The notes under the pieces were generated by a model, which was given only the letters and a program-made list of their open reading frames with translations, was not told the origin of the DNA and searched no databases. 64,000 bases of DNA from Acinetobacter ihumii (GTDB taxonomy: Bacteria; Pseudomonadota; Gammaproteobacteria; Pseudomonadales; Moraxellaceae). Positions 9,908-18,374 of this stretch are shown here, in pieces; within the stretch, counting starts at the first letter, position 1; every line of letters begins with the position of its first letter. Both the position numbers and the translations under genes were made by a program. Where the stretch lies: positions 1,313,224-1,377,223 of the forward strand of contig NZ_LR130760.1 of the NCBI RefSeq assembly GCF_900625095.1. Direction: 5' to 3'.

Positions 9908-11341
9908 ATGATGTCACAAACAATCACGCTCTATGTTGATGGTGCCTGTAAGGGTAATCCTGGCTTGGGTGGTTGGGGTGCATATATCATTACCGAACAG
10001 GCTGAGCACAAACTTTATGGGGGCGAAGCCAATACCACCAACAACCGTATGGAACTCACTGCTGCCATTGAAGGGATTTCGTTCTGTCCACAACATGCAA
10101 AATTGATCATCTGGACGGATTCAAACTATGTTAAACAAGGTATTACCGAGTGGATTCATGGGTGGAAAAAGAAAAATTGGAAAGATGTCAAAAACCCAGA
10201 TTTGTGGCAACAACTTGATCAGGTTTGTGCAGATCGAAACATTGAATGGAACTGGATTAAAGGTCATGCAGGTCATGCAGGCAATGAAATGGCAGACCAA
10301 TTGGCAAATTTAGGGGTGCAACAACCAGATAAGCAACACATCGTTGTACCTGAATCTGAATGGATTGGGCATCAACTATCTACGCCAGAAACAAAAAAAA
10401 AATCTGAAAATGACTGGTTATTAGATGATCCCTTTGGATTTGATATGACAGATACACATGAGCCAGAGGATGATTTTTCACAAGACCTCCCAGAGCAGAT
10501 TCAAGTTGAATCTGATGCGACAATCTTGGCCTCAGATGCTACAGTTGCGAACTCAGCTGAACAAGACATAATTTCAAGTGATTCTGCCCAATCAACTACA
10601 GCAGCGCATCCGCATGTTGTGACTACGCCAGCAACTTTAAATATTCAAGGACCGCGTCAGCTCATTCTGGATACAGAAACCACAGGTTTTTATTTTCAGG
10701 ATAGTGACCGCATCATTGAAGTGGGTGCGATTGAAATGATCAATCGCAAACTCACAGGTAGCTCTATTCATATTTATATCAACCCCGAAAAACCTGTTGG
10801 AGAATCTGAAAATATTCACGGCATTAGTGATGACTTTCTAAAAGACAAACCGAAATATGCTGAAATTGCAGACGTGCTTTTTGAATATTTGAAAGGTGCA
10901 GAAATTATTGCGCACAATGCAAGCTTCGATATGAACTTTTTAGACATGGAGTTTAAACGCGCAGGTTTGGGCAGACTGTCAGAAGTGTGTGAAGTTACAG
11001 ATACCTTGGCATTGGCAAAAAGCAAACATCCGGGACAAAAAAATTCACTGGATGCACTCGTCAGACGTTATGACATCCCTGCCCGTGATCGTACATTTCA
11101 CGGCGCCCTCCTAGATGCCGAGATTTTATCTGACGTTTATCTTGCCATGACGGGTGGACAGGTTTCATTTGATATGGATGCCCTGTCACAACATGAAAGT
11201 CACGGACAACAAAATAGTAGACAGCGGGTACAGGTTGATCTACCGATCATTTTTCCTGAGCCAGAAGAATTAGAACGACATGAGACATGGGTCAAACAAT
11301 TTGAGGAAAAACATGGAAAACCCTGCTTTTTTGTCAAATAA
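9908..11341 (+). CDS. Fused ribonuclease HI and DNA polymerase III epsilon (DnaQ) exonuclease
   Basis: One 477-aa chain carries two enzymes. Residues 1-150 are RNase HI, which removes RNA from RNA-DNA hybrids; catalytic acids are in YVDGACKGNPG (Asp11), NNRMEL, WTDSNYV and GNEMADQLAN. An acidic, Ser/Thr-rich linker (about 160-245) leads to a DEDDh proofreading exonuclease. It shows LILDTETTG, HNASFDMNFLD and the terminal HGALLDAEIL. After it comes MTGGQVSFDM, in the place of the E. coli epsilon clamp-binding motif, and a C-terminal segment that in E. coli binds the polymerase alpha subunit. E. coli has rnhA and dnaQ as separate divergent neighbours; here they are joined in frame, an arrangement I recall from Acinetobacter. 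Two in-frame ATGs (9908, 9911) are equivalent. Confidence 0.93.
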   Translation: MMSQTITLYVDGACKGNPGLGGWGAYIITEQAEHKLYGGEANTTNNRMELTAAIEGISFCPQHAKLIIWTDSNYVKQGITEWIHGWKKKNWKDVKNPDLWQQLDQVCADRNIEWNWIKGHAGHAGNEMADQLANLGVQQPDKQHIVVPESEWIGHQLSTPETKKKSENDWLLDDPFGFDMTDTHEPEDDFSQDLPEQIQVESDATILASDATVANSAEQDIISSDSAQSTTAAHPHVVTTPATLNIQGPRQLILDTETTGFYFQDSDRIIEVGAIEMINRKLTGSSIHIYINPEKPVGESENIHGISDDFLKDKPKYAEIADVLFEYLKGAEIIAHNASFDMNFLDMEFKRAGLGRLSEVCEVTDTLALAKSKHPGQKNSLDALVRRYDIPARDRTFHGALLDAEILSDVYLAMTGGQVSFDMDALSQHESHGQQNSRQRVQVDLPIIFPEPEELERHETWVKQFEEKHGKPCFFVK

Positions 11342-11580
11342 AATTCATGGGAAGTTTCTGTTTAGATATTCCAACATGCTCAAGTTCAGTTATATTAGTT
11401 GATAAATCATTTAACCTGCTCAATTGAGCAAGAGAAAGCTTGAACCTACCTGTTTTTGATGATTTGTGAAATTAGACATGCAGCGTATTAATGGGGATGC
11501 ATGTGCAAATCCAATCAGGTCTTTGGTTTACACTTAATCTGGTTATCTAGCACAAATATTAAAGGAAAGGTGCAGCTTAC
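11342..11580. other. Intergenic region upstream of the fimL-like gene, with a 14-base palindrome
   Basis: There is no open frame here. A perfect palindrome TGCTCAATTGAGCA lies at 11417-11430, with no T-tract next to it, so it is not an obvious terminator for the upstream fusion gene. AAAGGAAAGG lies just before the fimL-like ATG at 11581 and serves as its ribosome site. A promoter for the fimL-like gene is probably here, but I cannot point to a clear one. Confidence 0.4.
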
Positions 11581-13224
11581 ATGTCTTATCAAAGCTCTAT
11601 TCACTTCGATCCAACAGCTTTACTCATAATAAAAAATGAAATTGATAACTCGATCAAACATGTTGAAAATGCAGTCACCACACTTGCTGAAGAACACGCG
11701 CTGCCTTTTGGGATTGATGATGCGCTGAATCAGTTTGAACAGTGTGCCAGCATCTTGGCCCTGATTGATATGCCACGACTGTCCCTCATTACGCACTACT
11801 CTGCTTTGCTCATGCGTAAAATTATGGCAGATCCTCAACACATCCACATGGATGATGTGGAGGCGTTGAGCGAAGGCACTGCCATGTTGAAACGTTATAT
11901 TGAATTTATCTGCTTGCGTGAAGTAAAAGTCCCTCAATTTCTGATTGATACCTTAAATCGTCTGGAAATTGCATTAGGGAAGCCACAAACACGTGAAGGT
12001 GATCAAATTCTGCCGTTACTGGATTGTTTTCAGCCTAATTTTGATTTACCTCAAGTCCCCGAACTTGAAAAAAGTCGCTATGTGCACCAACTGTATAAAC
12101 TATGTTTAAACAAGCTGTTGCAACATCGCGCAACAGCACTGGACTTTCAGGCGATTAAATTAATTGGCGCTTACCTTGCTTCTTTTTCCAAGCAACAGCC
12201 GAGTCAGCAATACTGGCAATTGGTCAATGTCGCATGTAGTCGCATTGAGCGTATGATTCTAAATAATGCGCGCTTAAAAGTATTGATTCAGCTCGAAACC
12301 AACATCGGTCAATATCTTGAACAAGCTTCCCAATTTCATGCAAATACCGCAGACCTAGCAGATATCCTGAGTTTATGTATCAGTCAGGAAGATGAAATCT
12401 CAGAACATATTCGTCACCAACTCAGCATTGGCGATGAATTACTGACAGATACCCAACTTGAAGTATTAAGTCGCCATTTATATGGTCCAGACTACAATAC
12501 CATTCACACTGCAAGTGAATTAATTACGGATGCAATGACTCAGATTCGTAATGATATTGAATATAACTATCAAAATATGTCGACTGAAAAAGTGCAGGAA
12601 TTACAGCAAAACCTTAAAAACTTGGCACATGTCTTTAAAGTATTGAATTTAAATGAAGCGTATCAGGAGTTGTATCGTCAAGCTGAAACGCTCAATCAGC
12701 CTACCATGTTGAATGATGCCAATTACGCTCAACAATTGATGAAAAGCATTCTGGCAGCTATGAATTCGATTGGAATTCTGGAACGTAATTATCTATCCAG
12801 TCGCTTACAACTTCGTGTCAACAACATGAATATCTCTTTAGATCGACTAGATGATGCACATGACGCACTTTTAAGCGAAAGTAAGGCCTTGGTGGAAGTC
12901 GTCATTCAAACCTTATTACAACTACATCAGCAGCCAGATGCAGAACCACTCGAATCGCTGGTAACGCACATGAAAGAATTGGCTGGTGCAGCGTTATTTT
13001 TAGGTAGTGAACAGCAGCAACTTGCTTTACTACAAACTGCAAAATTCTTAAATACCTATCATGACACTCAGCAAACGCTGAACACTGAACAAGTGAGTCA
13101 AATTTTGAATGTATTGGCGAGTATGGACATGCTGATTGATAATTTGCAAAACAAACAGCCTGTTTTACAGTCGATGTTTGATGTAGCATTACAAAACAGT
13201 CAAAAACTACAGACGGCAGCCTAA
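11581..13224 (+). CDS. fimL: FimL-like protein, homologous to the ChpA N-terminus
   Basis: This 547-aa soluble, mostly helical protein has no signal peptide or membrane span. Its layout, with an N-terminal HPt-like four-helix segment (FDPTALLIIKNEIDNSIKH, then DDALNQFEQCASILALIDM) and repeated helical bundles, matches FimL, which resembles the N-terminal part of the ChpA histidine kinase. The phosphorylatable His of an active HPt motif is not apparent, as in FimL. In Pseudomonas FimL links the Pil-Chp pathway, type IV pili and cAMP signalling through FimV and adenylate cyclase. The stop overlaps the nudC start in TAATG, so the two genes are co-translated. The assignment rests on architecture and gene pairing rather than a diagnostic motif. 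Confidence 0.65.
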   Translation: MSYQSSIHFDPTALLIIKNEIDNSIKHVENAVTTLAEEHALPFGIDDALNQFEQCASILALIDMPRLSLITHYSALLMRKIMADPQHIHMDDVEALSEGTAMLKRYIEFICLREVKVPQFLIDTLNRLEIALGKPQTREGDQILPLLDCFQPNFDLPQVPELEKSRYVHQLYKLCLNKLLQHRATALDFQAIKLIGAYLASFSKQQPSQQYWQLVNVACSRIERMILNNARLKVLIQLETNIGQYLEQASQFHANTADLADILSLCISQEDEISEHIRHQLSIGDELLTDTQLEVLSRHLYGPDYNTIHTASELITDAMTQIRNDIEYNYQNMSTEKVQELQQNLKNLAHVFKVLNLNEAYQELYRQAETLNQPTMLNDANYAQQLMKSILAAMNSIGILERNYLSSRLQLRVNNMNISLDRLDDAHDALLSESKALVEVVIQTLLQLHQQPDAEPLESLVTHMKELAGAALFLGSEQQQLALLQTAKFLNTYHDTQQTLNTEQVSQILNVLASMDMLIDNLQNKQPVLQSMFDVALQNSQKLQTAA

Positions 13225-13976
13225 TGTCACAACTTTCAATTGCCTATATTTTTCATCATCATCAACTTTTAGTCGATGAACACTATCAACTGCCTCAAGT
13301 TGAAGTACTGGCAACTGATTTAACATTTCATGCGGGTGATCAAGTGATTGCGCGGGATTTGATGGAGCATGAGCCAATTCCAGCGCATTTGCAGCTTGTT
13401 CCGATTCGACAACTGATTAGCTTATGGTCTGTTGATGAGTTTCAAAGAGCAAGTCGTGCAGTTCAGCTCCTCGAATGGCGACGCAACCATAAATTCTGTA
13501 GTCACTGTGGACATGAAACACACGTTCATGCTACTGAATATGCCATGGTGTGCCCTGCTTGTGGTTATCATCAGTACCCACGTGTACAACCTTGCATCAT
13601 TACCATCATTACCAAAGGTCAAGATGAGGTTTTGCTGGCTAAAAATGCCAACAACAAAAGTAACATGTATGGCTTAATTGCAGGCTTTGTCGAAGTGGGT
13701 GAAACACTCGAAGAAGCCGTACAACGTGAAACACTCGAAGAAGTCGGTTTAAAACTCAAAAATATTCGCTATATGTCGAGTCAGCCTTGGCCTTTTCCGA
13801 GTAATTTAATGATTGCTTTTCAGGCCGAGTATGAATCTGGGGAGATACAACTTCAGGAAGAAGAAATTAGCGATGCGCAATTTTTTAAGTTTGATCAACT
13901 GCCAGAAATTCCATTTCAGGGCAGTATTGCACACAGCATGATTATGCAGATTATCCAACCCGCGACAAACACATAG
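13224..13976 (+). CDS. nudC: NudC: NADH pyrophosphatase / RNA NAD-cap hydrolase
   Basis: This Nudix hydrolase (250 aa) cleaves NADH to NMNH and AMP and, in E. coli, removes NAD caps from RNA. A zinc ribbon is formed by two CxxC pairs, FCSHCG and VCPACGYHQYPR. The Nudix box is complete: GFVEVGE, then the REtLEEvG core. It is followed by the SQPWPFPSNLM signature that separates NudC from other Nudix proteins. The poorly conserved N-terminal domain is also present (residues 1-90). Its start overlaps the end of the fimL-like gene, and no functional link between the two is known to me. Confidence 0.93.
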   Translation: MSQLSIAYIFHHHQLLVDEHYQLPQVEVLATDLTFHAGDQVIARDLMEHEPIPAHLQLVPIRQLISLWSVDEFQRASRAVQLLEWRRNHKFCSHCGHETHVHATEYAMVCPACGYHQYPRVQPCIITIITKGQDEVLLAKNANNKSNMYGLIAGFVEVGETLEEAVQRETLEEVGLKLKNIRYMSSQPWPFPSNLMIAFQAEYESGEIQLQEEEISDAQFFKFDQLPEIPFQGSIAHSMIMQIIQPATNT

Positions 13977-14054
13977 TCCATTCTCATCTAAAGCTGTAGG
14001 TAGATGTAGATAGATTAGACTAGAACATCATATGACCAACAACTATTGAATGAA

Positions 14055-14939
14055 TCAAACGTCCAGACTTTCTTGAATAAAACTTAAAATAGTACGTTTG
14101 GTTTTAAAATAACGGCTAAATAAGCTCGATAAAGTGCCAACAATCGAGATATGCCCAGTCTTTGCAATAATCGCAATATGACTGTGGTTGCCATGTTGTT
14201 TGAGTACACGATCCAAATCGATGCTGTTCGATGCTGCCACAATCCGATCATTTTCAGCCATGAGTAGATAATGCCGAATTTGATTAGAATCGACAAAATA
14301 ATAAGGCATCACCTGTTCATAAGGGATTTCCTGATTAAATGCATGCTGTGCTAACAGGTCACCTTTATAATCAAAATGATAAGGCCCCGCAATCCCAATA
14401 ATGGCCTTAATTTTGTCACGACAATGCACAATATTTGGGTGCGGATGATAAACCACCGACATCACATTAAAAGCACCCGCAGAATGCCCCATCAAAATTA
14501 AATGTTCAGTCGATATCTTTAATTTATTTTGATATTGATCCAGAAAATTTAAAGCCTGTGCCAGATCATCGACATATCTTGGGAAAATATACTCTGGAGC
14601 GAGATGATAATTAATGACTGCAACATCATAACCTTCTCGCGCAAAACTCTCGCCGATGAAAGCATATTCTTTCTTATCGCCATGTTGCCAAGCCCCACCA
14701 TGAATAAAAACAATCAAAGGGCGACCAGCCACAGCTTTTTTACTACGATAAATATCCAGTCGTTGTCTCGACTTCAAACCGTAAGCGATATTTTTCTGAA
14801 CATGATATGTCGATTTTGGTGTCAACATATTCAATGCATAACTTCCCAGATCATACAACCGAAACTCACGGTAACGGTGCTTAACCTGTTCCAACCGTTG
14901 TTGCAGTTGTTTAACAATCTCCGTTGAATTATTGAGCAT
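14055..14939 (-). CDS. Alpha/beta hydrolase of the HSL/esterase type
   Basis: This is a predicted serine carboxylesterase of 294 aa. The oxyanion-hole motif is FIHGGAWQHGD, followed by the nucleophile elbow GHSAGAFN. A probable acid and His pair sit in AENDRIVAAS and TGHISIVG near the C-terminus. The open frame extends to 15005, but ATG at 14939 (MLNNSTEIV) overlaps dolP by only 11 bases and has AGGG upstream, so I prefer it. That choice removes a hydrophobic N-terminal stretch, so cytoplasmic location is likely but depends on the start. It is read with dolP. The substrate is unknown. Confidence 0.72.
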   Translation of the reverse strand: MLNNSTEIVKQLQQRLEQVKHRYREFRLYDLGSYALNMLTPKSTYHVQKNIAYGLKSRQRLDIYRSKKAVAGRPLIVFIHGGAWQHGDKKEYAFIGESFAREGYDVAVINYHLAPEYIFPRYVDDLAQALNFLDQYQNKLKISTEHLILMGHSAGAFNVMSVVYHPHPNIVHCRDKIKAIIGIAGPYHFDYKGDLLAQHAFNQEIPYEQVMPYYFVDSNQIRHYLLMAENDRIVAASNSIDLDRVLKQHGNHSHIAIIAKTGHISIVGTLSSLFSRYFKTKRTILSFIQESLDV

Positions 14940-15630
14940 TAACGGGTTCACCCTGATCAGGATCAATGGCAACAGGAGTTTGTACATCAGGCTGAGCTGT
15001 TGCATTGCCTACAAGTGGACTGGCAACCAAGGAGCTGGTGGTGGTTCCGGCACTAGGTTGCTCAATATTATCAATCAGCGTCACGATTTTAGTGACATTG
15101 CCTACTTTTTGTAGCACATCATTTAAGTCATTAATTTCAGCACTGTTTAAACGACCCATCACATACAATACGCCATCTTCGGTATGAACCAGTACTTTGG
15201 TATCGGAAACGACAGGCGCACGCACCAGTAGACCACGCGTATTGGCCGTCACTGCTGAATCTTGCATGATAGTTGAATAGCTGGCTTGCGGGCCAATTGT
15301 AATATAGTTATGAACGGTTTTGACGTCACTCATTGATTTGACATTGTCTTCTGCCAATTGACGCAAATGCTGATCAGGCACTTGTCCTGTCAACAAAACA
15401 TTGCTGTGAAAGCTTTCAATGTTGACACGCGACTGTTTAAAACGTGGATCAAGTTTATAAAGATTGATACTGGCGGTGCGTTTAATCGAAGAGTCAATAA
15501 ACACCTGACCCAGACTACGTGCACCACTTTCTGTTCCGACTGGTGCAGACCCTGTTCCACCCGAAATAAAGCTGGCACATCCAGACAAACTTGCGACACA
15601 TAGTGCCGTTATTGCAATACGTTTAAACAC
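14929..15630 (-). CDS. dolP: DolP (YraP): outer-membrane lipoprotein with two BON domains
   Basis: This 233-aa lipoprotein has a signal peptide ending in LSGC (Cys18). Two BON domains follow. The first, at about residues 55-120, has NIESFHSNVLLTGQVPD and VKTVHNYITIG. The second, at about 125-195, has KVLVHTEDGVLYVMGRLNS and VTKIVTLID. A Thr/Ser/Pro-rich tail ends the protein. In E. coli DolP binds anionic lipids at division sites, supports outer-membrane integrity and influences BAM activity. The neighbours yraN, lpoA and rsmI are the same as in E. coli, which supports orthology. The C-terminal tail is longer than in E. coli DolP. Confidence 0.87.
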   Translation of the reverse strand: MFKRIAITALCVASLSGCASFISGGTGSAPVGTESGARSLGQVFIDSSIKRTASINLYKLDPRFKQSRVNIESFHSNVLLTGQVPDQHLRQLAEDNVKSMSDVKTVHNYITIGPQASYSTIMQDSAVTANTRGLLVRAPVVSDTKVLVHTEDGVLYVMGRLNSAEINDLNDVLQKVGNVTKIVTLIDNIEQPSAGTTTSSLVASPLVGNATAQPDVQTPVAIDPDQGEPVNAQ

Positions 15631-15699
15631 TCAGCAAAGCTCCCTGAAAACTCTTTTGAAATCATATGTGCACCTTGTCTCAAGAGTAATGAACTCTGA

Positions 15700-16104
15700 T
15701 TACAAAGTAAATGCATTTTCAATCCATTGCTGATCATATCGAAGTTTGGAAAAATCTTGCTGTACTGTTTTTGCAATTTTCTGTGGAAAATCAAAACAAA
15801 TTACATCAAAACGACAATAAAACTGCTGATAGGATGGATAGCAGATTAAAAAGTATTCAGCAGTACGAATAATTTTACGTTGTTGGCTTGGGCGAATCAT
15901 TTCACTCGCCTGTCCATAAGAACCAAGTGAACGTGCTTTGACTTCAACAAAAATAAGCTCCTGTCCACGCTGCACAATCAAATCCAGCTCTCCAAATCGA
16001 GAGTGAAAATTCTGCTGTACCAGTCGGAAACCCTGTTGCTGCAAAATATGTAATGCCTGCTGTTCCGCCCATTGACCAAGCGCATGTTGATGATTAAGCG
16101 TCAT
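15700..16104 (-). CDS. yraN: YraN family (UPF0102) predicted endonuclease-fold protein
   Basis: This small soluble protein (134 aa) has the restriction-endonuclease-like core of UPF0102: [12 protein letters not shown], [13 protein letters not shown] and FVEVKARS, giving the E/D-x(n)-ExK metal-binding arrangement. The biochemical role is not established. The open frame can begin at a TTG (16122) inside the lpoA-like gene; ATG at 16104 lies eight bases after that gene's stop and is preferred. It belongs to the dolP-yraN-lpoA cluster, conserved from E. coli. Confidence 0.85.
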   Translation of the reverse strand: MTLNHQHALGQWAEQQALHILQQQGFRLVQQNFHSRFGELDLIVQRGQELIFVEVKARSLGSYGQASEMIRPSQQRKIIRTAEYFLICYPSYQQFYCRFDVICFDFPQKIAKTVQQDFSKLRYDQQWIENAFTL

Positions 16105-16111
16105 AATTTGC

Positions 16112-17053
16112 TTATTGTTCAAGTCGTACGATGTTATTTTTCTGTTTTTGATAGCAATGTGGAATGCGTGTCACGCGCTGTGCATTCACATCCAGATCAC
16201 CTGTTCGACCCTGCAAAGTAAAATTTTTAATTTTGGGCGTTTTTAAATAAAGTTCAGTTAACATCCATGCATCTGCGCCGAAAGCGATCAGACGTTGATA
16301 AGGCATACTGACGGGTTGTTGCAAATAAGCATGTGCCACGTCACTCCATTGATGCTCATATAAGGCCGGTACATCACAAAATTTGAGACCCTTGGGAATG
16401 GGCTGATTTTCTTCAATGGTAGTGGCTTGGGCATAAACATTGTTTTTAGGCAGATGAGAAAGCTGATTCATCCATGCATCATCTCCCAAGAGTAATAATC
16501 CCTGCCCCTTTTTAAGCTTTTTAGGCATCTCCTGAACCACTTCAACCGCTTGACCAAACTGAGACATCATCGACATCAGAAATAATTCGCTTTCCTGCTC
16601 TCGACCAGTTTGGCGCAGTACAAATAACTGCGACACTTTGTCTTTGAGTAAAATCTGTTTCAATGCAAAAGCATCATCCTGTTTTGCCAGACTAAACTGA
16701 ATGACATTTGCCGCCTGCCTATCAACTTCATTTAATGCCAACACACGAATTTTCGGATTCATCGCCACAACTTGTTCAACCTCATGTTTAGCCAATGGCC
16801 CCACGATCAGTTGTGTCTTTTTATTTAAGTTCTTTGCCAAAATGGTTTTGATGCTTTGTTGATCTGAATTGATAAATTTAAGTGGTACTTTTTCTTCTGA
16901 CAATGCATACGCACTCATAAAACCCGACTTAATGCTGCTGGTCGCTCGCGCCATAGGACCTGATTCGGGTAGAATGACCAATACTTCAGCTTGCGTCTGG
17001 GTGACAAAAGCAGTGAAACACGCCAGCAGTAATCTTTTTTTATTATTCAACAT
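16112..17053 (-). CDS. lpoA: Short LpoA-like protein (penicillin-binding protein activator, C-terminal domain only)
   Basis: This 313-aa exported protein matches the periplasmic-binding-protein-like C-terminal domain of LpoA/Yra[22 protein letters not shown], then a typical [17 protein letters not shown] step. LpoA activates PBP1A from the outer membrane in E. coli, where it is 678 aa with an N-terminal TPR domain. That TPR domain is missing here. The signal peptide ends near TQTQA. A Cys lies at residue 12 after LLLA, but the preceding stretch is too short for a standard lipobox. Gene order (rsmI divergent, yraN and dolP downstream) is the main support for the name. Activator function is inferred, not shown. 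Confidence 0.72.
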   Translation of the reverse strand: MLNNKKRLLLACFTAFVTQTQAEVLVILPESGPMARATSSIKSGFMSAYALSEEKVPLKFINSDQQSIKTILAKNLNKKTQLIVGPLAKHEVEQVVAMNPKIRVLALNEVDRQAANVIQFSLAKQDDAFALKQILLKDKVSQLFVLRQTGREQESELFLMSMMSQFGQAVEVVQEMPKKLKKGQGLLLLGDDAWMNQLSHLPKNNVYAQATTIEENQPIPKGLKFCDVPALYEHQWSDVAHAYLQQPVSMPYQRLIAFGADAWMLTELYLKTPKIKNFTLQGRTGDLDVNAQRVTRIPHCYQKQKNNIVRLEQ

Positions 17054-17065
17054 GGAGTAAACCTT

Positions 17066-17908
17066 ATGAGTGCTCAGTTATTTGTTGTAGCAACCCCGAT
17101 TGGGCACTTGGATGATATGACTTTTAGAGCAATTGCTACACTAAAATCAGTTTCTATTGTTGCCGCAGAAGATACTCGTCAATCTGCTCAGTTATTTAAG
17201 CATTATAATATATCAACACCGCTTACTGCATGTCATGATCACAACGAAAGTAACAAAATTGAACAACTGATTGAAATGCTCAAATCAGGCAAAAATGTCG
17301 CCCTGATTAGTGATGCAGGTACACCACTCATTAGTGATCCCGGCTTTAAACTGGTACGTGCAGCACAGGAGCACGGTATTCGTGTCACGCCCGTTCCCGG
17401 TGCATGTGCTGCGATTGCAGCACTGAGTGCCGTAGGTCTGCCTAGTGACCGTTTTAGTTTTGAAGGTTTTTTATCGTCTAAATCATCTCAGCGTATGAGC
17501 CAGCTTGAAAAGCTGAAAGATGAAACTCAAACCCTAATTTTTTATGAAGCCCCACATCGAATTCTAGATTGTGTGAAAGATATGATGGCTATTTTTGGTG
17601 AAGATCGTCCTGTCGGCTTTGCCCGTGAAATTACCAAGACTTTTGAGACCATTAAAAAAATGACCTTAAAAGATTTAGTGGCATTCATTGAACAAGATCA
17701 TCATCAACAAAAAGGTGAAATTGTGTTGGTTGTGGGGGGAAATCCTGAGCAAAAAGATCTTGATCAGGAAAAGCTGGATCAGTTACTAAATCGTTTATTA
17801 CAGGATTTATCAGTGAAAGCAGCCTCTCAATTGGCAGCAGACTTAACAGGCATAAAAAAGAAAGTCGCGTATCAACGCGCATTAGAGCTCACTCAAGATC
17901 AAACTTGA
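17066..17908 (+). CDS. rsmI: RsmI: 16S rRNA 2'-O-methyltransferase (C1402)
   Basis: This tetrapyrrole-methylase-fold enzyme (280 aa) methylates the ribose of C1402 in 16S rRNA using S-adenosylmethionine. Diagnostic motifs are FVVATPIGHLDDMTFRA, the AAEDTRQS step, the SAM-site motif SDAGTPLISDPG and VPGACAAIAALSA, then FEGFLSSKS and FYEAPHRI. Only 12 bases separate its ATG from the divergent lpoA-like ATG, so each promoter must lie within the other gene or overlap it. Confidence 0.94.
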   Translation: MSAQLFVVATPIGHLDDMTFRAIATLKSVSIVAAEDTRQSAQLFKHYNISTPLTACHDHNESNKIEQLIEMLKSGKNVALISDAGTPLISDPGFKLVRAAQEHGIRVTPVPGACAAIAALSAVGLPSDRFSFEGFLSSKSSQRMSQLEKLKDETQTLIFYEAPHRILDCVKDMMAIFGEDRPVGFAREITKTFETIKKMTLKDLVAFIEQDHHQQKGEIVLVVGGNPEQKDLDQEKLDQLLNRLLQDLSVKAASQLAADLTGIKKKVAYQRALELTQDQT

Positions 17909-17913
17909 GTCAT

Positions 17914-17941
17914 AAAAAAAGCATCACCGAAGTGATGCTTT
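17914..17941 (-). terminator. Terminator of the SutA-like gene, also reachable from rsmI
   Basis: The stem AAGCATCAC/GTGATGCTT has a four-base loop and, on the minus strand, is followed by seven T. It sits four bases past the SutA-like stop and about ten past the rsmI stop, so it may work in both directions, better on the minus strand. Confidence 0.8.
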
Positions 17942-17944
17942 GTA

Positions 17945-18202
17945 TTAATGTCTGGCTTCTTCGTCAGCTGGCACTTCGGTAATTTTTCCACCTTGAGCAA
18001 GAAATGCCGCAATTTCATCTTCCAAGGCCTGACGTTGTTTTTGCTTGGCAGTTACGGTTAAGGTTTCTGCCTCAGCAAGGTCAGTATCACTTAGATTACC
18101 ACCCTCCTCTTCGCTGTCGCTTGCGCCATGTTCAGCAGCTTTGGCTTCATCTTCATCTACGGCTGAATCTTCGGATTCATCATAATCATTCATATCTGTC
18201 AT
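17945..18202 (-). CDS. SutA-like small acidic RNA polymerase-associated regulator
   Basis: The 85-aa product has a strongly acidic, probably disordered N-terminal half (runs of Asp/Glu with few hydrophobic residues). A compact C-terminal helix follows, TAKQKQRQALEDEIAAFLAQ, then GGKITEVP. This resembles Pseudomonas SutA (EAKQKERDAL...FLSRGGKVQEIE), which binds RNA polymerase and aids transcription during slow growth. The C-terminal tail seen in SutA is missing. The start was placed at ATG 18202, with GGGGAG six bases upstream; the frame extends further but without a ribosome site. The match was made from memory and the segment is short. Confidence 0.55.
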   Translation of the reverse strand: MTDMNDYDESEDSAVDEDEAKAAEHGASDSEEEGGNLSDTDLAEAETLTVTAKQKQRQALEDEIAAFLAQGGKITEVPADEEARH

Positions 18203-18374
18203 TTTTTGCTCCCCATAATGATCAGCAAATGTTTTATGAAACTCATCATAAATTACGAAGAAATGTAGCAATCTCTTGGGCATTCGCAAAGAGGCTTTTG
18301 CTTCAAATTCGTATTTTTTTTAACCATATTGGTAATAATTTATAAATGATTGTTTAAAAAATATCTAGTGCTGA

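Noticed and set aside
11417-11430. TGCTCAATTGAGCA as a terminator of the RNase HI-DnaQ gene
   Set aside because: No T-run follows; it could be a regulator site or chance.
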